DNA of 64,000 bases from Pezicula radicicola (lineage: Eukaryota > Ascomycota > Leotiomycetes > Helotiales > Dermateaceae). Shown here piece after piece: positions 44,270 to 56,457 of this stretch. The DNA lies in the NCBI GenBank assembly GCA_003008705.1, contig PDUO01000010.1, positions 372,001-436,000 on the forward strand. The letters run 5' to 3'. Both the position numbers and the translations under genes were made by a program. Position 1 is the stretch's first letter; each line of letters begins with the position of its first letter. Below the pieces are notes generated by a model that saw only the letters and a program-made list of their open reading frames with translations, did not search any database and had not been told where the DNA came from.

Positions 44270-47250
44270 ACGGCGTCAGTTAATGCTACTCAGGTAATGT
44301 CTGGTGATTCCTCGGCTTCATTCGTAGGTTGAATACACAATCCGTATATAATATTGGCTGCAACGAGCCGTTATACGTCAGTCCCACAACTACTTATAGG
44401 TTCGATTTACGGTATCAGGTGCGACAGTCATAAATGTATCTCAAGCGAACATTGGCTACAGCAAGGAAATCATACCATCAAAAAGTCGGCAATGCTATTA
44501 CCTTATAGGTCCGTTGCACAATCTTAAGTGATATTAGCCGCAGCAAACATTTGCAACTGTACAAAGACTTGGCCAATCTCATCATTGTGTTACCCCAACC
44601 TTGCGCCTCCGGAGATACAATTCTTTTCATTTTAATAGGATGCTCGTTTATAAGCGACGTTACACAACACGGCCAGGTAACAGTAGCCTCACCCCAGCAA
44701 AGGCAAAAGGAGTTACCTGCATCATCAGTCGTGTTCACTTATGTAACTTAACAGGTATTGTCGTTTCCCTTCCTTGTTTCCTTGCCATCCCGTGCCATAC
44801 TCATTCGTCCTTATTATTCCCACTTTTCTTCATTTCATTTCGCTTCGTCTTTCTTTTCTGCCTCATCACTATCTCATCACGCCACTTGCACGAACGAAGA
44901 ACATATTTCACCTCCGTCCCCATTCTCTGTTCCCAAATAATTCTTCAAAATTATAAGACAGAATGTCTAGCAGGCAATTACTGACAAGGCAACCTGAACT
45001 ACCTTTACATATTACGACCTTGCATCCGTCCTACTGGCTCATTAGTCATCATTACCACCAAAATAACCCCTGCGCGATTTCGATATCTCGACAAGACTGA
45101 TCAATAATAATTCGAGCGAATCCGAACTCCAAGAACATTTTCTTGGGAACCTCGCCGGGGGTTAGTATTATTCTTCCCTGGGACAGTGGTGAATATCCTT
45201 CCTATATCTTCATTCATTTTATGTTATACAGGCTCATAGGAGTGGCATGCTAACTCGATATATACAGAGACAGGTTTATGACGATTGGGGATTGTAGCGT
45301 CCGAAAGGTCAATTTCAAGCCATATCTTAGAACGACTTGTTGGAGAAATTTGTCTGGAAAGGCGTGCATATGGGTGCTGTAGAAGAGAACTTGGTGCCTC
45401 GGTGAGTTGCTCTATTGATTTATTATCTCTGAACGGAAGGTAGTCATTATGGGTGCTAACATACTCACAGAGTAAATCAGTGCTGGGTTTAAGTCGTATA
45501 AACCCCGAGCTTTGGAACAAGCTCCTGCTATGTTTACTCAAAGGAACTTGCGCACAATATAACCACTAGTCGGCTAATTTGGAAGATGAGTGGAGATCCA
45601 GAGGTAAAGTGTTCCTCCTAGTAATAACTTTCTACATCGAATGGTCGCTAATTGTACCCTCCTTAACAGCAAGGATCCGTTGCCTCAACAAGTAGTATTC
45701 TAAGCGATACGTCGAACACCAACACTCAATAAGAGGCGATGCTAAGCACTAAGAGACTCAAACCCCAATGTCTCCCAACAACATTCTATGTCTACCATCC
45801 CTACAATACAGTCATATTTCGCTCTTTAATATATTATACGAGAGCACCAGGGACGACGAGAAACCTACACACAATGCGGCGACTCGACAGGTGTGGGAGG
45901 ATGCAAAGGGTATAATGCATTTCCCAGTCTCATCCTCAGAACCAGTCTCGGTTCCATCCTCATCCCGCGTACTATCCTCGTTTGGCCCTAGCTTTGCTTC
46001 CAATGTAAGAGATACACCACGCTGGGACTGAGGATGAGGATGAGACATCGCCTAAGCAGATGGTCTTTAGAATATCAAACCCCCCTTCCCAGGTTTTGCG
46101 ACTGCTTATTCTAATCGCTGACCGGGACTATAAGATACGTTTCAGCGCTGTTATCGGCTTTATGGACATCTAGGGCAGACTTGGCAGCTCATTAGCAGAG
46201 TCATTAGACGAGAGCGATGATGATGATCAAAGTAAAGCGCTTGTTGATAAGGATATTACTTATTTGCTAGCGCTAGAGGTGGAAATGCAGTATACGTTTT
46301 CCGAAAGCAATATTTTTGTTTCCTGCACTCCAATATCGCACAGAACGTAGCACATTTTGAAATACAGTTTTCATGAGAACACACTGATGAAGTATACTGT
46401 TACTGTGAAAGCTAATTTCGCGAGAACTCTCGAATCATAAATTTCTCCAGATTTTGAGGTGCTCACCTGCTTAATCTGGTGCTGCCCTGTTACCAATGAC
46501 ATGTTGAGATGGTTTTTATATTGCGATTCATTAAGCGAGCCTGTAAAGGGGGGCGATATCACGTGTTTTATAAATCGTAAATCGGTCAGTTGGCGTGAAA
46601 ATGCCAGCTAGTACCTCCAAGGTATTTCCTTTCATCGGGATAATTCATTCAGGTGACAAAACTTTTGCTTAGGGGTTTTTCGTGCCGGGTCTGGAGCCCG
46701 TAGCGTATGTAGGTGATAGCATTATGAAGCTACGCCATGGTGGCCCTTTGCAGGTCGCTTATTGCGGTATACAGAAGACAGAAAGATATTTTACATGAAA
46801 ATATCTCAAGCCTTCGTCTATCTTGTGATTTCTTGAACTGGTGTTTACAGAATAATTTAAGTAGTCAATCAGGCTTTAGCCGGGCGCAGTGCCAATTCTA
46901 CCATGGTCTTTGTACAGTACTGTACCAGTTTGAGAATAATAGGGCTTAAGAACAGTATGAAATTTTTAAGTAATCTATGTTGTTATTCAATAGGTTTGTA
47001 AATTCGCTGCACATTTCGGGGAATTTTGCTGGCATAGAGCGGTACAACAAAAGTATTAAGAAGCATCTACAACGTTTTTCTATGCCTATTAAATGTTATA
47101 AATTCACATCGAAAGGATCTTTTAATTTAAACTTCAGACCATGGACCAAAAAAGGCAACTAGAAAGGTTACGTAAGTAGCTTTTCGCTTATGATTTCTTC
47201 CAACTCCACAACACAAAAAGTTGCCAAAAAAAAAATTCAAAAAGAGAATT
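44270..47250. other. Gene-poor interval
   Basis: About 3 kb without a supportable gene. ORFs at 44478-44984, 45224-45541 and 45768-46048 lack domains. TTAAGCGA occurs at 46531-46538. Confidence 0.45.
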
Positions 47251-47321
47251 GGAGACGCCAAGAATCGAACTCGGGACCTCTTCCATGCTAAGGAAGCATT
47301 ATACCACTAAACCACGTCCCC
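47251..47321 (-). tRNA. tRNA-Ala(AGC)
   Basis: Reading the minus strand: acceptor GGGGACG pairs with CGTCTCC and contains the G3:U70 wobble that identifies alanine tRNA. D-arm GTTTAGTGGTATAAT, anticodon stem CTTCC/GGAAG with loop TTAGCAT (anticodon AGC), and T-loop GTTCGATTC are all present. It is 71 nt without CCA and has no intron. Confidence 0.93.
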
Positions 47322-47596
47322 ATTTCAGTTGTTTGATGGAGACTAAATGCTTATATGACTTAATATGCTACCCTAACACAGTAAACTGAGAAAACAGAGG
47401 GTGAAATGTTGTGGAACAAAAGAGAGGCAGCTTCAAGTCATGACAGGCTCCAAAAATAATGCTATTTTAATGGATAAATACCTTTATCCATCCAGATGAT
47501 AATACAGACATGCAGCCCACAAGATTGAGAATGCGGAAGAGTAAGAAAAAACACAACGGAGAGTGGAAATAGAAAAAAAATGGAATTTGAGGTTTT

Positions 47597-47691
47597 TGCA
47601 TTCTCCGGGAATCGAACCCGGGGCTAGCCCATGTTGTTACTCATTGAAGAGTTACTGGCAAGGGCTAATTTTACCACTAAACCAAGAATGC
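47597..47691 (-). tRNA. tRNA-Gly(GCC) with a short intron
   Basis: On the minus strand the acceptor GCATTCT pairs with AGAATGC, followed by discriminator A. The D-arm is GGTTTAGTGGTAAAATT, the T-arm CCGGGTTCGATTCCCGG. The anticodon stem AGCCC/GGGCT encloses TTGCCA and a roughly 24-nt intron placed right after position 37, the standard site. Anticodon GCC. Total 95 nt including the intron. Confidence 0.92.
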
Positions 47692-49540
47692 TGTTTGTTC
47701 TGTTTGATGTAAGTGTTTTCGTTGTTTGGTGCTATGACAAAACATAAGTTTACCATGGTGGGTCACACTCGCTAGTGTCTCAACTACAAGCGCACAAAGC
47801 ACGAGGAGTGCAAGTCTGTATTGTTCCAAGTACAAAAGAAAAGACACTTCGTATATATCATGTTGATTGTGCTCAGTCCTTGTTTTAAAGATATATTTGA
47901 AAGCGGCATAATTGAACCTGCTACTGCGCTAACTTGTGAATGTCACGCTTGATAACTACCAGCTGCAGGAATTGCTAGTTTTAAAGTCCTTAGATAATGG
48001 AAACATCTCTTTACAAATCTTCCTGCCTTTGGACATTTTCATGGATCTGGTTCAAATCCAATGATGTAGATAAACGAAAGCCGAGAGTAAGGGCCTGTAG
48101 GAAAACCTGTTGCACGCGGATTCAACCATAGCACACAAGTGCAATGCATGTCACAAACTATGTATTATGTTATATATAAGCATTTTGAGAGCGACTAGGC
48201 TGGAAACCTGGAAAAGCTGAGCGAAATAACATTTGACTTCATTTACTGCTGTCGGCCTCGCTTACTCGAATATGGTCGGATGTGTTTACAAAAAAATGAA
48301 AAGTATTGTAAACTACGCCGCTAATACACAATCTTTTGAACATGGTCGATCAAAAAACATGATTAACATACAACCAAATTCTAAAAGACCTTTATATTGC
48401 GCTGTTTACTGACTTCTAACCAACACATCGGAAAAGTGTTTGATATATAAGTCACGTGTTCACTATAGAAATTATACTTTCCAGTAATTCATTCTTGGGA
48501 ATATCCGAAACCTTCACAAATTTTCTTATTCGCCCTCTTATAAAACGATAGATTTATGTCGGAGACTTAATCACAAATACTAATCGGGTAATTCCGAAGC
48601 TCTAAAATTAATTTATATACTTCTTGTTTTCTACGATTCATTTCGAGATTTCTAATGCGGTTTACTACATCTTTTACTTCCTTTATCTTGCCGGCTTTGA
48701 AGGAATACTTGACCGTTGGTTTCTTCGTCAGTCTGGTGTTAGTCATCGTTATTTTGTTCGTCCTTATTGTACCTGCTGCCTAGTTTCTTTGTCCTTTCGA
48801 CTTTGAAGTCGAAATTGTGGTACAAACATTCTCTTCACGAAAACCGTAAAAGGATCTCTTCTACCCGTCTCACTCCACTACGCCAGAATGAATTTACGAA
48901 ATCGCATGGAATTAGCTAGATCAGAGGTAAGACCATTAAAAGCCCTCCTCCTTATCACCTGGAATTTACTCACCAGAATAACTTTGAAATAGCGAAAATA
49001 TAAGAAGATGAACAAGAGTGCTGAGAAGACTCGAAACCGGGAACCTGCTCTGTTTCGAACGGGACAATTTATCAGTATCTTTAGACGCTGTGCTCCTTCG
49101 TATAGTTTCGTTCACCTTAGGCGTAAGTATAATATAGGAAGGTTTTCTTCTAACCATTTCGTGGTATTTGATATACTAACTTCTAAGCAAGCAGCGGCAA
49201 ATTTCTAAGGGGTAGTAGTGTTACCGGGAGGGTCCTCAAAAGAACAGGCGAGGGAATTTATATTTGAGTTTTCTTGGAAACATGTATGGCGTATATAGGA
49301 GTAGGCAGGAGGATACCATAAGCTTAGAGGACTTGGTCGAAGAAACTGGATTGTACTTTTCCTAACCAAAACGAAGCATTAGCTACCCACGGCGAAAGTG
49401 CTTTGGAAATACAAACTCTGGTAACCTCTTGTGAGTGGCATTAAAGAGAATGAGTAATTTACGAAAGTAAGCACAGTGATTGACTTGAATTAAGTAACAA
49501 AGGTAGTATAATCCAACAACCGATAAGAATATATAAAGTA
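47692..49540. other. Intergenic, AT-rich
   Basis: No supportable gene; short ORFs at 48624-48806 and 48966-49208 only. Confidence 0.45.
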
Positions 49541-49968
49541 GTACAGAACCCCCCACCCCCCTGCTGTATTATTCCTTGTCAAAGGTGTAGGTCTTACCCG
49601 AGTCTCTTACTGTTTTATCTACCGAGTAACGCCTCTATTCTTTACCTCCTATAAGCCCTATGATCACACGCTATATACCCTATAATTATAGGCTACCTCT
49701 ACAGGCTAGGTAGCCTATAATTTTAGAGATCGTAAAATATTATAGCATATATAAGTAGTAAGTATAAGGAACGATAAACTAATTTTAAAAATTACATAGT
49801 CTATAGTTATAGGCTATGTGCCCTATAGCTACAGGCTGTACACCCTATAATTTTAGGCTGTCCTTTTGTAAGCTAGTTTCTAAGTAGCTTGTTTTACTAC
49901 TTAAATGCCGAGAGTTTTAAGACCTACAAATCTAACAAGGAATAATACGGCAGGGGGGAGTTCTGTAC
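49541..49968. mobile_element. MITE-like element with long terminal inverted repeats
   Basis: The left end (49541-49579: GTACAGAA, a C-rich run, CTGCTGTATTATTCCTTGT) is the inverse of the right end (49935-49968: ACAAGGAATAATACGGCA, a G-rich run, TTCTGTAC), differing mainly in C/G-run length. Similarity continues inward (GTGTAGGTCTTA on the left, TAAGACCTACA on the right), so the inverted repeats reach about 60 bp. The total is about 428 bp with no coding capacity; the interior has CCTATAATTATAGGCT-type direct and inverted units. A clear target-site duplication was not seen. Confidence 0.75.
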
Positions 49969-50785
49969 ACTATCACCCAGTTCGTTAGTTGTGACCTGCA
50001 CAGACCACTAGGACGTGCACGACAAAACCTATATATTTTTCAGTAGTAAAATTCTCAGGGTGTCGAATCCCTGTACAAAGTCACATCTAACAAACTAAGG
50101 ATACGTTGATTCTGATTGTTTCCTTGCTCTTACCAAGGACACTTGATATACTGATTATAGAATGGCTAAGCGATCTATATCCAAGAATTAGAAGTGAATT
50201 AACACATCTAAGGGTTTGTTGTACAAAAAAGCGACAATGAAGGTCAAGAGGCAGTAGTAACTCGGCTACATTGTAGCGTTTGTGGACGTGACATCACCAG
50301 AAAAACAACCGAAATGACAGATTATGCATTAATTATAAATACTATGACAGGGAAAAAAAACTGGTTAGTACCTTCAGCCTATGAAATCAGTTATATATTA
50401 GTTCTTAGACAAGTACATAAATAGTAAGATAACTTAAAGCAGAGTCTGCAAAGATATCACATGACTTTAGTGCTTCTGGCGTCCTGGAAATTGCATAAAA
50501 GGAACATATCCGCCGGTTTCATTTTATGAAGGACATTTCCTCTTTTCAACCGCAGTAATTTGTACGCGGTTTCGAAAGCCATCGATTTTTTTTCGATTTG
50601 CTGGCAATTTGCTGGTAATTTGCCATCTATTTGGCCCCTATACCACCCGGCTCACTTCTAGATTAAGCGAAGATCAAAGACGAGTTGCTTCCAGTCAGTA
50701 GATATCGTTGAAGGCACCACAGCTCACGCAGATCTTTCCAAACAAAAGCTAACTTCAATAGGTTAACAGTCTATCACTTACAGCC
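49969..50785. other. Intergenic, promoter of the cysteine-cluster gene
   Basis: No gene seen. TTAAGCGA lies at 50663-50670, about 120 bp before the ATG. Confidence 0.45.
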
Positions 50786-51728
50786 ATGCCTTTCGATAAA
50801 AACATAAGACTCAAAAAGGACGAGAAAATCGTCCATCATGTCCATTTCTCACAGAATCCCCTAAAGACTACCCATATCTTGGCACACAAGATACAAGACA
50901 GCCCCCAAGCAAAATACCGTGATGTGGCTTGCTTGGGTTGCATCTGCTCCATGGGTGAAAATATGGTGCATCGCGCTGCCGGTCGTGGAATCACGAAATA
51001 CAATGAAGTCTTCTCGTAAGTAATAGCCATTGCGAATAATTTGGCAGAAAACTAACTCTTGTCATGAGGTGCGTTGTTACGCCTGGTCGTGGCGACAATG
51101 GCCTTAATTGTGGCAGGTGCATTGGAATGGGGCGCACTTGCGATTCCCGTGAGGTCTGTAGCCTAAGTGATAATGTTCTCTTAAACTGTCAGGATTACTG
51201 ATTTGAATTAAGATACCTCCTCAATATGCCGAGGATATTCACGAGATGCTTCAAAAAGTGCGCAAGTTCAATGAACTTATACTCAAATCTCAGCGTTCTC
51301 CCTCAGAAAATCGTTCGCTTCAAGGTATGATTGATAAAGCAAAAGACTTAGGTAGTCGAATCAAGAACACGATGCAGTCTGAAGCCAAGCATGGTCGCAA
51401 TGAAGCTTCAGGTTCTGGGCCAGCAAGGAAGCCATCCACATCCTCCTTTGCAACCGAAAGTGATATGATCATTGATATTGGTTCCAACAGAAAGGGTGAT
51501 GCCAAGCTTGCAACCCTCGGAGATATCAAGCGGATGGAGAAAGATATTGGTCGATTGGAGCAGAAGATTGATAGGATGACAGATCTACTAACCAGACTCT
51601 CTTCTGTTTTCAATCTTCCTGTTGAAAGTGTTGAAGCGAGAGGGTCTATAATTTCAATCTCGGATTCGGGGGCAGTCAAGCTTGAAGTTGAGGAAAATCA
51701 GGAGAGTGACGAGAATTACTATGACTGA
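50786..51728 (+). CDS. Variant cysteine-cluster protein with C-terminal coiled coil
   Basis: Three exons are proposed: 50786-51015, 51069-51153 and 51213-51728 (donors GTAAGT and GTCTGT; phases 2 and 0), giving 276 residues. The N-terminal part has ACLGCICSMG and, across the first intron, SCVVTPGRGDNGLNCGRC then IGMGRTCDSRE. The last part looks like the second half of a fungal Zn2Cys6 cluster (C-x2-C-x-M-G-R-T-C), but the first half has unusual spacing, so it is a variant or degenerate zinc cluster. Residues 105-200 are charged and Ser-rich; about 205-235 form a coiled coil (MEKDIGRLEQKIDRMTDLLT); the end is acidic. The second intron boundaries are the weakest point. Could be a regulator or a DNA-binding protein remnant. 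Confidence 0.6.
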
Positions 51729-51908
51729 ATGTCTTTTTCTTGGGTATATATTTATTGGTTACATGGTGTTTTTCACGTCTTCAAATTTACGACTTTAATT
51801 ATATCTTGAATACCGGCGAGCGCCTGGAAATAAAAATAACAACATCATTGGCTACACATAAGCAAGCATTCATTCTATATGCGCCGTATCTAAAATTGAT
51901 GTCTCGAG

Positions 51909-53254
51909 CTAAAAAGGACTCCTCTTAAACGCCTCTTCAGCTTCCTTGTAAGCATCATACCCATACAACCATGGCTGAACCCTCGGACAAGTCCATCTGC
52001 TTGGGAAATCAGGCTTTAACTCTCCACCGAGCATGCTCAACATCAACTTATCTCTCGCCTCTTGCTTTTCACCGTCTGCTAAGTGGAAGTCCTCGCGCTG
52101 CTTAAAAGTCTCGCGAGCAATCTTCTCACCACGGTCTTTACGTAACTCTTGATACAATTTCGCTGCTTTGGGCAATTGCTCAGCACGGTTGGCGTAGTTA
52201 ACTTTGCCTAGGATATAGCCGAGTACTGCACCGTCTTCGCAGGAACTGTTGGCTCCTTGTGCAAGGTAAGGAAGCATGGGATGACAGCAGTCGCCTGCCA
52301 TTAGGAAGGTTCCCTCTTTGTTAGCCCATTCTGGTAATGTATCCAGCCACATAAGTTTCCACTTTGCGACACTCTTAACTTGAGCCAAAAACTTCCGTAA
52401 TATAGGGTCCCAGCCTTCAAAAAGCGCTCTCATCTCCTCGAGATCACCCTCAGTCTTCGCGACACCTTCGGGGAGATTGTCAGGACAGAGAAGCACGATG
52501 TTGTAAACAGTGCCAGCGCGCATAGTGTATGCTACGACATGTGTTTCTGGTCCAACCCAGAAATTTACTGTTGATGCTTCAATGAAGGCCTTTAGTTCTT
52601 CGGCTTCAGGACCGTGGATATCGGCTGTGTTTATCACGATTCGGTATGCTAAGTCACCAGTCAATATTGCGGGACTGGGGTTTCCCAAGAATTGGCTCCG
52701 TGTAGCGCTCCATAATCCATCTGTACATAGCACCACATCTCCTTTCACTTTCCCGCCTCCTTCAATTGTAACTTCGGCATTTACGAAGTCGACATTTATG
52801 ACTTTTGAAGACAGCCGGAACTCAACACCCAGCTCTTCGCAACGCGCTGCCATCTTTCGTTGTAAATCGACTCGATGCATACCCCAGAATGGGGAACCAT
52901 AATCTGCATCAATCTGTTCTTGGAAATTTGGAGAGCGAGCAAGCAGTTTTGTGCCATCATAACGGTGGACAGAAAGGGATTTGGGAAAGGTTGCTTTCGG
53001 AACGAGATCTTCGTATATTCCCCAGGGCTTGAAAAGACGAGTTGCGTTTGGTGTCAGTTGCAGACCCGCCTGGCGAGAAGGTCAATGTTGTATCGGTAAT
53101 CACAGAAGATGAGTGGAGGACTTACGCCGATCTCTGCGAGTTCCCTGACCGACTCCAAGATGGTAATTTTGTGGTCTGGGTTTGCAACTGCAGTCGCAAT
53201 GCCTGCCGACAGCCCAGCCAGTCCAGCACCTATTATTATTAGATGAAGTGACAT
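51909..53254 (-). CDS. FAD-dependent monooxygenase (salicylate hydroxylase-like)
   Basis: Flavoprotein monooxygenase of the aromatic hydroxylase group, 429 residues. Two exons: 53254-53126 and 53069-51909 (intron GTAAGT...GCCAG, 56 bp, phase 0); the join gives ELAEIGAGLQLTPNATRLF, typical of the family. Visible motifs are the FAD-binding Rossmann IIIGAGLAGLSAGIA at the N-terminus, the DG segment in VVLCTDGLWSATRSQ, and the second FAD motif LMAGDCCHPMLPYLAQGANS with the EDGAVLG helix. The expected reaction is NAD(P)H- and O2-dependent hydroxylation of an aromatic or related substrate; the substrate is not readable. No signal peptide; probably cytosolic. The start at 53254 is placed directly before the Rossmann fold, as usual. 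Confidence 0.92.
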
Positions 53255-54236
53255 GTCCTTAGAGTCGCCTAGGGTATCTGGCGCCGAGAGCCCTGTCTTC
53301 CAACAATCTCCAACGCTCTTAGAGTAACAGCAATGGTAACCAGTCGTTTCCTAGTTATATAGAAATTGGATGTGATGAATTCGATGCAGACAGTGTTGTG
53401 GAAGATACAGAACTGTAATAGCAACAATCACACTTTAAAAGAAGAAGGGAACAATGCAGTTAGACGGAAAGGAAAGAGAGTAGATTGATATAATGGAATT
53501 ATCAAGGAGGTCAGGGCAGGAAGTAAGGAAGTCAACACAACTCTTGAAGAAATGAAGTCCACTGCGAAGTGGAATACGAACGCGGGGTGGTACAGTAGGC
53601 CTTGGCAAGTGGGGAAGAGATATCGCGGAGTGCCTGTAACGAACAGCGGGGAAGAAGTGGATGAAAGCGTCCACTTTCCCTTACATCCCGGCTACTTCGT
53701 CGGCATGTCTTGGTGATAGCTTCACGAACTTCTGCACTCGAGGATTGTGGCTGTCGAGATACGGCAAGTTTCTCGGTGCTTGCGGAGTTACTTACTGTAT
53801 GGAGAATTTAAATTCAATATTATCGTCAACAACATCTCAAGGCCTTGCTAACGAAAAATTCTATCTCTCATGGTCATGTCTATAATGAGTTCATATCCCT
53901 ATCGCACGCATCTATCCCAACAACAGCTTCAATTCTCACAAAAGTACTGGGATAGTTGCCCTAGTGCTCTCGAGAAGTAGACAACAGGCTCGCATTTCTA
54001 GTAGAGTGGAACGTGAAGGTTTAATTTGGTTTTGTGTTCTCGTATTACAATACAGTTCATGAATTGCAGATTTCATGGTTCTGTTACCGAGTCGTGCTCA
54101 ACTACAAGCCAAGTAAATTACTCAGGTTACTCACATCAAGTTAACAATTACTTTGCCTAAACTCATGAATTCGGAACGTATTCATGAACCAAGCGATTCA
54201 TGAGTCCGTCGGCGCACCGTTCTTTTCAACAACACT
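53255..54236. other. Intergenic with dispersed repeat copy 3
   Basis: Promoter side of the monooxygenase and 3' side of the HET gene. No gene seen; repeat copy at 54138-54215. Confidence 0.45.
54138..54215. repeat. Dispersed repeat, copy 3
   Basis: TTACTTTGCCTAAACTCATG, then AATTCGGAACGTATTCATGA, then AAGCGATTCATGAGTCCGTC and GGCGCA. The left half matches copy 1 (7884-7948) and the right half matches copy 2 (37864-37922), so this copy links the three. Confidence 0.55.
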
Positions 54237-56457
54237 TCATAGGATTTCAACTCGCACTGGAGTCGCAGCATTCAAAGTAGCTGAGATACCAGATGGCTTA
54301 GCATATCCACTGTCTGACTCTAGATCGTCTTTAAATAGTCCCACTCTTTCGTAGAAGCCATCAGGCCTCTTCCTGAGAATAAGACTCATTTCGCCTTCGA
54401 TTTCTGAGCGACCTAGGAGTACGAAAGTTGTATTATTCCCAATTAAATCTCTTTTTCCATCGTCCGCACTAATGAGCTTTTTATTCTTGCGGAAGAATTC
54501 GTCGGGGTAATTTGACATTGAAAGCTTTTTTGCTTCAAGCACAATCTTGCCGTTTTCTCTATAGCGCTGATAGTCTGTAGTATCTGGAGCTTTGTCTATG
54601 CTGATTAGTTTTGCATCCACCTTGTCGAGCTCGCGAAAGAGAATCTCGCCATCCGTGGAAACCCAAGACCAGGACGGTGCCCTATCACTTCGAGCAATTT
54701 CAGCCCGCTCCCAGCCTCGATGCGTCGATATCCAGGCAAGCTGCGTCACAATCGCTTTCTCCATCATCCCATGAATATTTCTGTCGTTCCAGGCTAATGC
54801 TAGTTCGTTTATCACACCTGAAATGGCAGGGAGACGATCATCTGGAAAACAGATATTACGCATGGTGAAGCCCTGCACAATGAAGTTCCATATACGTAGT
54901 CTTTCGCTCTCGGTGCTTGTATCTGGATAGTCACGTTTGAAGACGCGGCGCGGAAGTTGGGGTAGATCGGAAGAGTATGTGGTATTGCTTCTAGAAATGG
55001 GCTTGCTCTGTACCTAAAAGTTTTCTAGGTTAGCAATAATTCGCTAGAACGGTAGCTGATAGTTTTCTGTGATATATAAAGAATTTTCGGATTTGAATAG
55101 CCTTTGGCATCAATCAACAAAAGGAGTAAATTTATAAAACACATACTGACTGGCAGTTCCAGAGAAGGTCTCGCAAACCAAAAGTAAGGCGCCGCGGTGA
55201 CAACATGGACTCCTGAAAACACCATGCTCGTTTGTCTAAGGGCTCGTGAAACTCTTTACCTATATCAAAACCAATAATAGAGACGGTTGTCATGCCGCCA
55301 TCAAGCAAGACAAACGGGAAGTCATATCCCTTCTTCATCTGCGATGCTCGATTTGCTAGAAACCCAGCATTTACACTCATTGCGCAAGCTGCAGATATGG
55401 TCACTGTTGCATCTTTATAAATTGATGCCATGCTATCGAGTTCGGAGATTTTGTCCTCAATGCTGTCCTGTATAATACAGAAGGCATCGACCCAAAGATA
55501 TCGTATCCTGAGACTTCGTGTCACGTATATAGCGCCGCGTATGGTCTTTGGTAGACTGTCCCCAAGAAACCCTTCGATATTACTCTCAAGATTGGCTTTG
55601 ACGGTTGTGAAAGTTTGAGGACCACCCCAGCAATAACTCAGAGCAACATAATCCGCATGTTCACCTGGATTACTCACATGCAATCGAATAAAAGCCTCTT
55701 CCCCATATTTTCCTACGTCGATGACACGCGTTGGGAGCTTCGGTACTTGTCGCCGGGGGCAATCAGGATGTCCATAAAAACATTCGTCAAGCCATTTTCT
55801 TGCTTGCGCTAACACCACGGGGCTACTCACATCAGTCACTGGGAGTCTTCTTTCGACAAAAGCTGCAGCCGGACTATCTACTACAATTAGTACGGCATGC
55901 ATTACGGGGTGTCTGAACTTACTACTTTCTACTAACACACTCATCAAAGTGACATTAAACCCCACATCTTCAGTTCCACACCCAATACCAGCAAGTTTCC
56001 ACTTTTCAAAAGGATATTCAGCCGGTTCATACCCATCGATTTCCGGAAAGGCCTCCTCCATGAGAGGGACATGCAAAAAGTTTTGATCTTTTGTTCCCTC
56101 TCGCCTAGCGAAAAATCGCATACGTTCATGTGGACTTTCCTCGTCGAAACAGTTATCCTTCTTTCCTTTAAATAGTACCTCTTTACAAAAGTTACACCCC
56201 ATTCTTGCTGCCTTTTTTTGTTCCGCAGCAGTATGATGCTCATAGCCTTCGCTAGAGGTGAGCTTGCGTAGATTCTCAATGGTCGAGAACATTCCAGAAC
56301 ATCGATTGCAAAGACTCGTGCTTCCCTGTGTGAAGTCGATGGCTACATCTTCACAGAGGTTAGAACTGTGTGAACTTGAGTCGCTCGTGTCTGAGTCGTA
56401 GAAGAACTTGGGATTCCACTCCGGGTTCGCATAATATTTGCCGGATGCTTGTGCCAT
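54237..56457 (-). CDS. HET-domain (heterokaryon incompatibility) protein
   Basis: Two exons, 56457-55147 and 55013-54237 (intron GTATGT...TTTTAG, phase 0), give 695 residues. The HET domain spans about residues 270-420 with the three conserved blocks: YVALSYCWGG, LWVDAFCIIQDS with ELDSMASIYKDATVTISAAC, and KRAWCFQESMLSPRRLTFG. The N-terminal 250 residues include paired cysteines (SLCNRCSGM, GCNFCKEVL), a common feature upstream of HET domains. The start MAQASGKYY was chosen over the longer frame from 56547 because no support exists for the extra 30 residues. HET proteins trigger or take part in vegetative incompatibility and cell death after fusion of unlike individuals. It lies 0.9 kb from a STAND-like gene on the same strand. 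Confidence 0.93.

Noticed and set aside
44478..44984. Overlapping ORFs rich in Phe/Ser
   Set aside because: Result of a T/C-rich stretch; several frames open at once.
45224..45541. 105-codon minus-strand ORF
   Set aside because: No recognisable domain, low-complexity flanks, no splice or promoter support.
48040..48065. T-arm-like TGGTTCAAATCCA
   Set aside because: No surrounding cloverleaf.
49008..49090. tRNA-like string (GACTCGAAACCGGGAACC...TTTCGAACGGGAC)
   Set aside because: The minus-strand reading has no matching acceptor stem or anticodon arm; probably chance.
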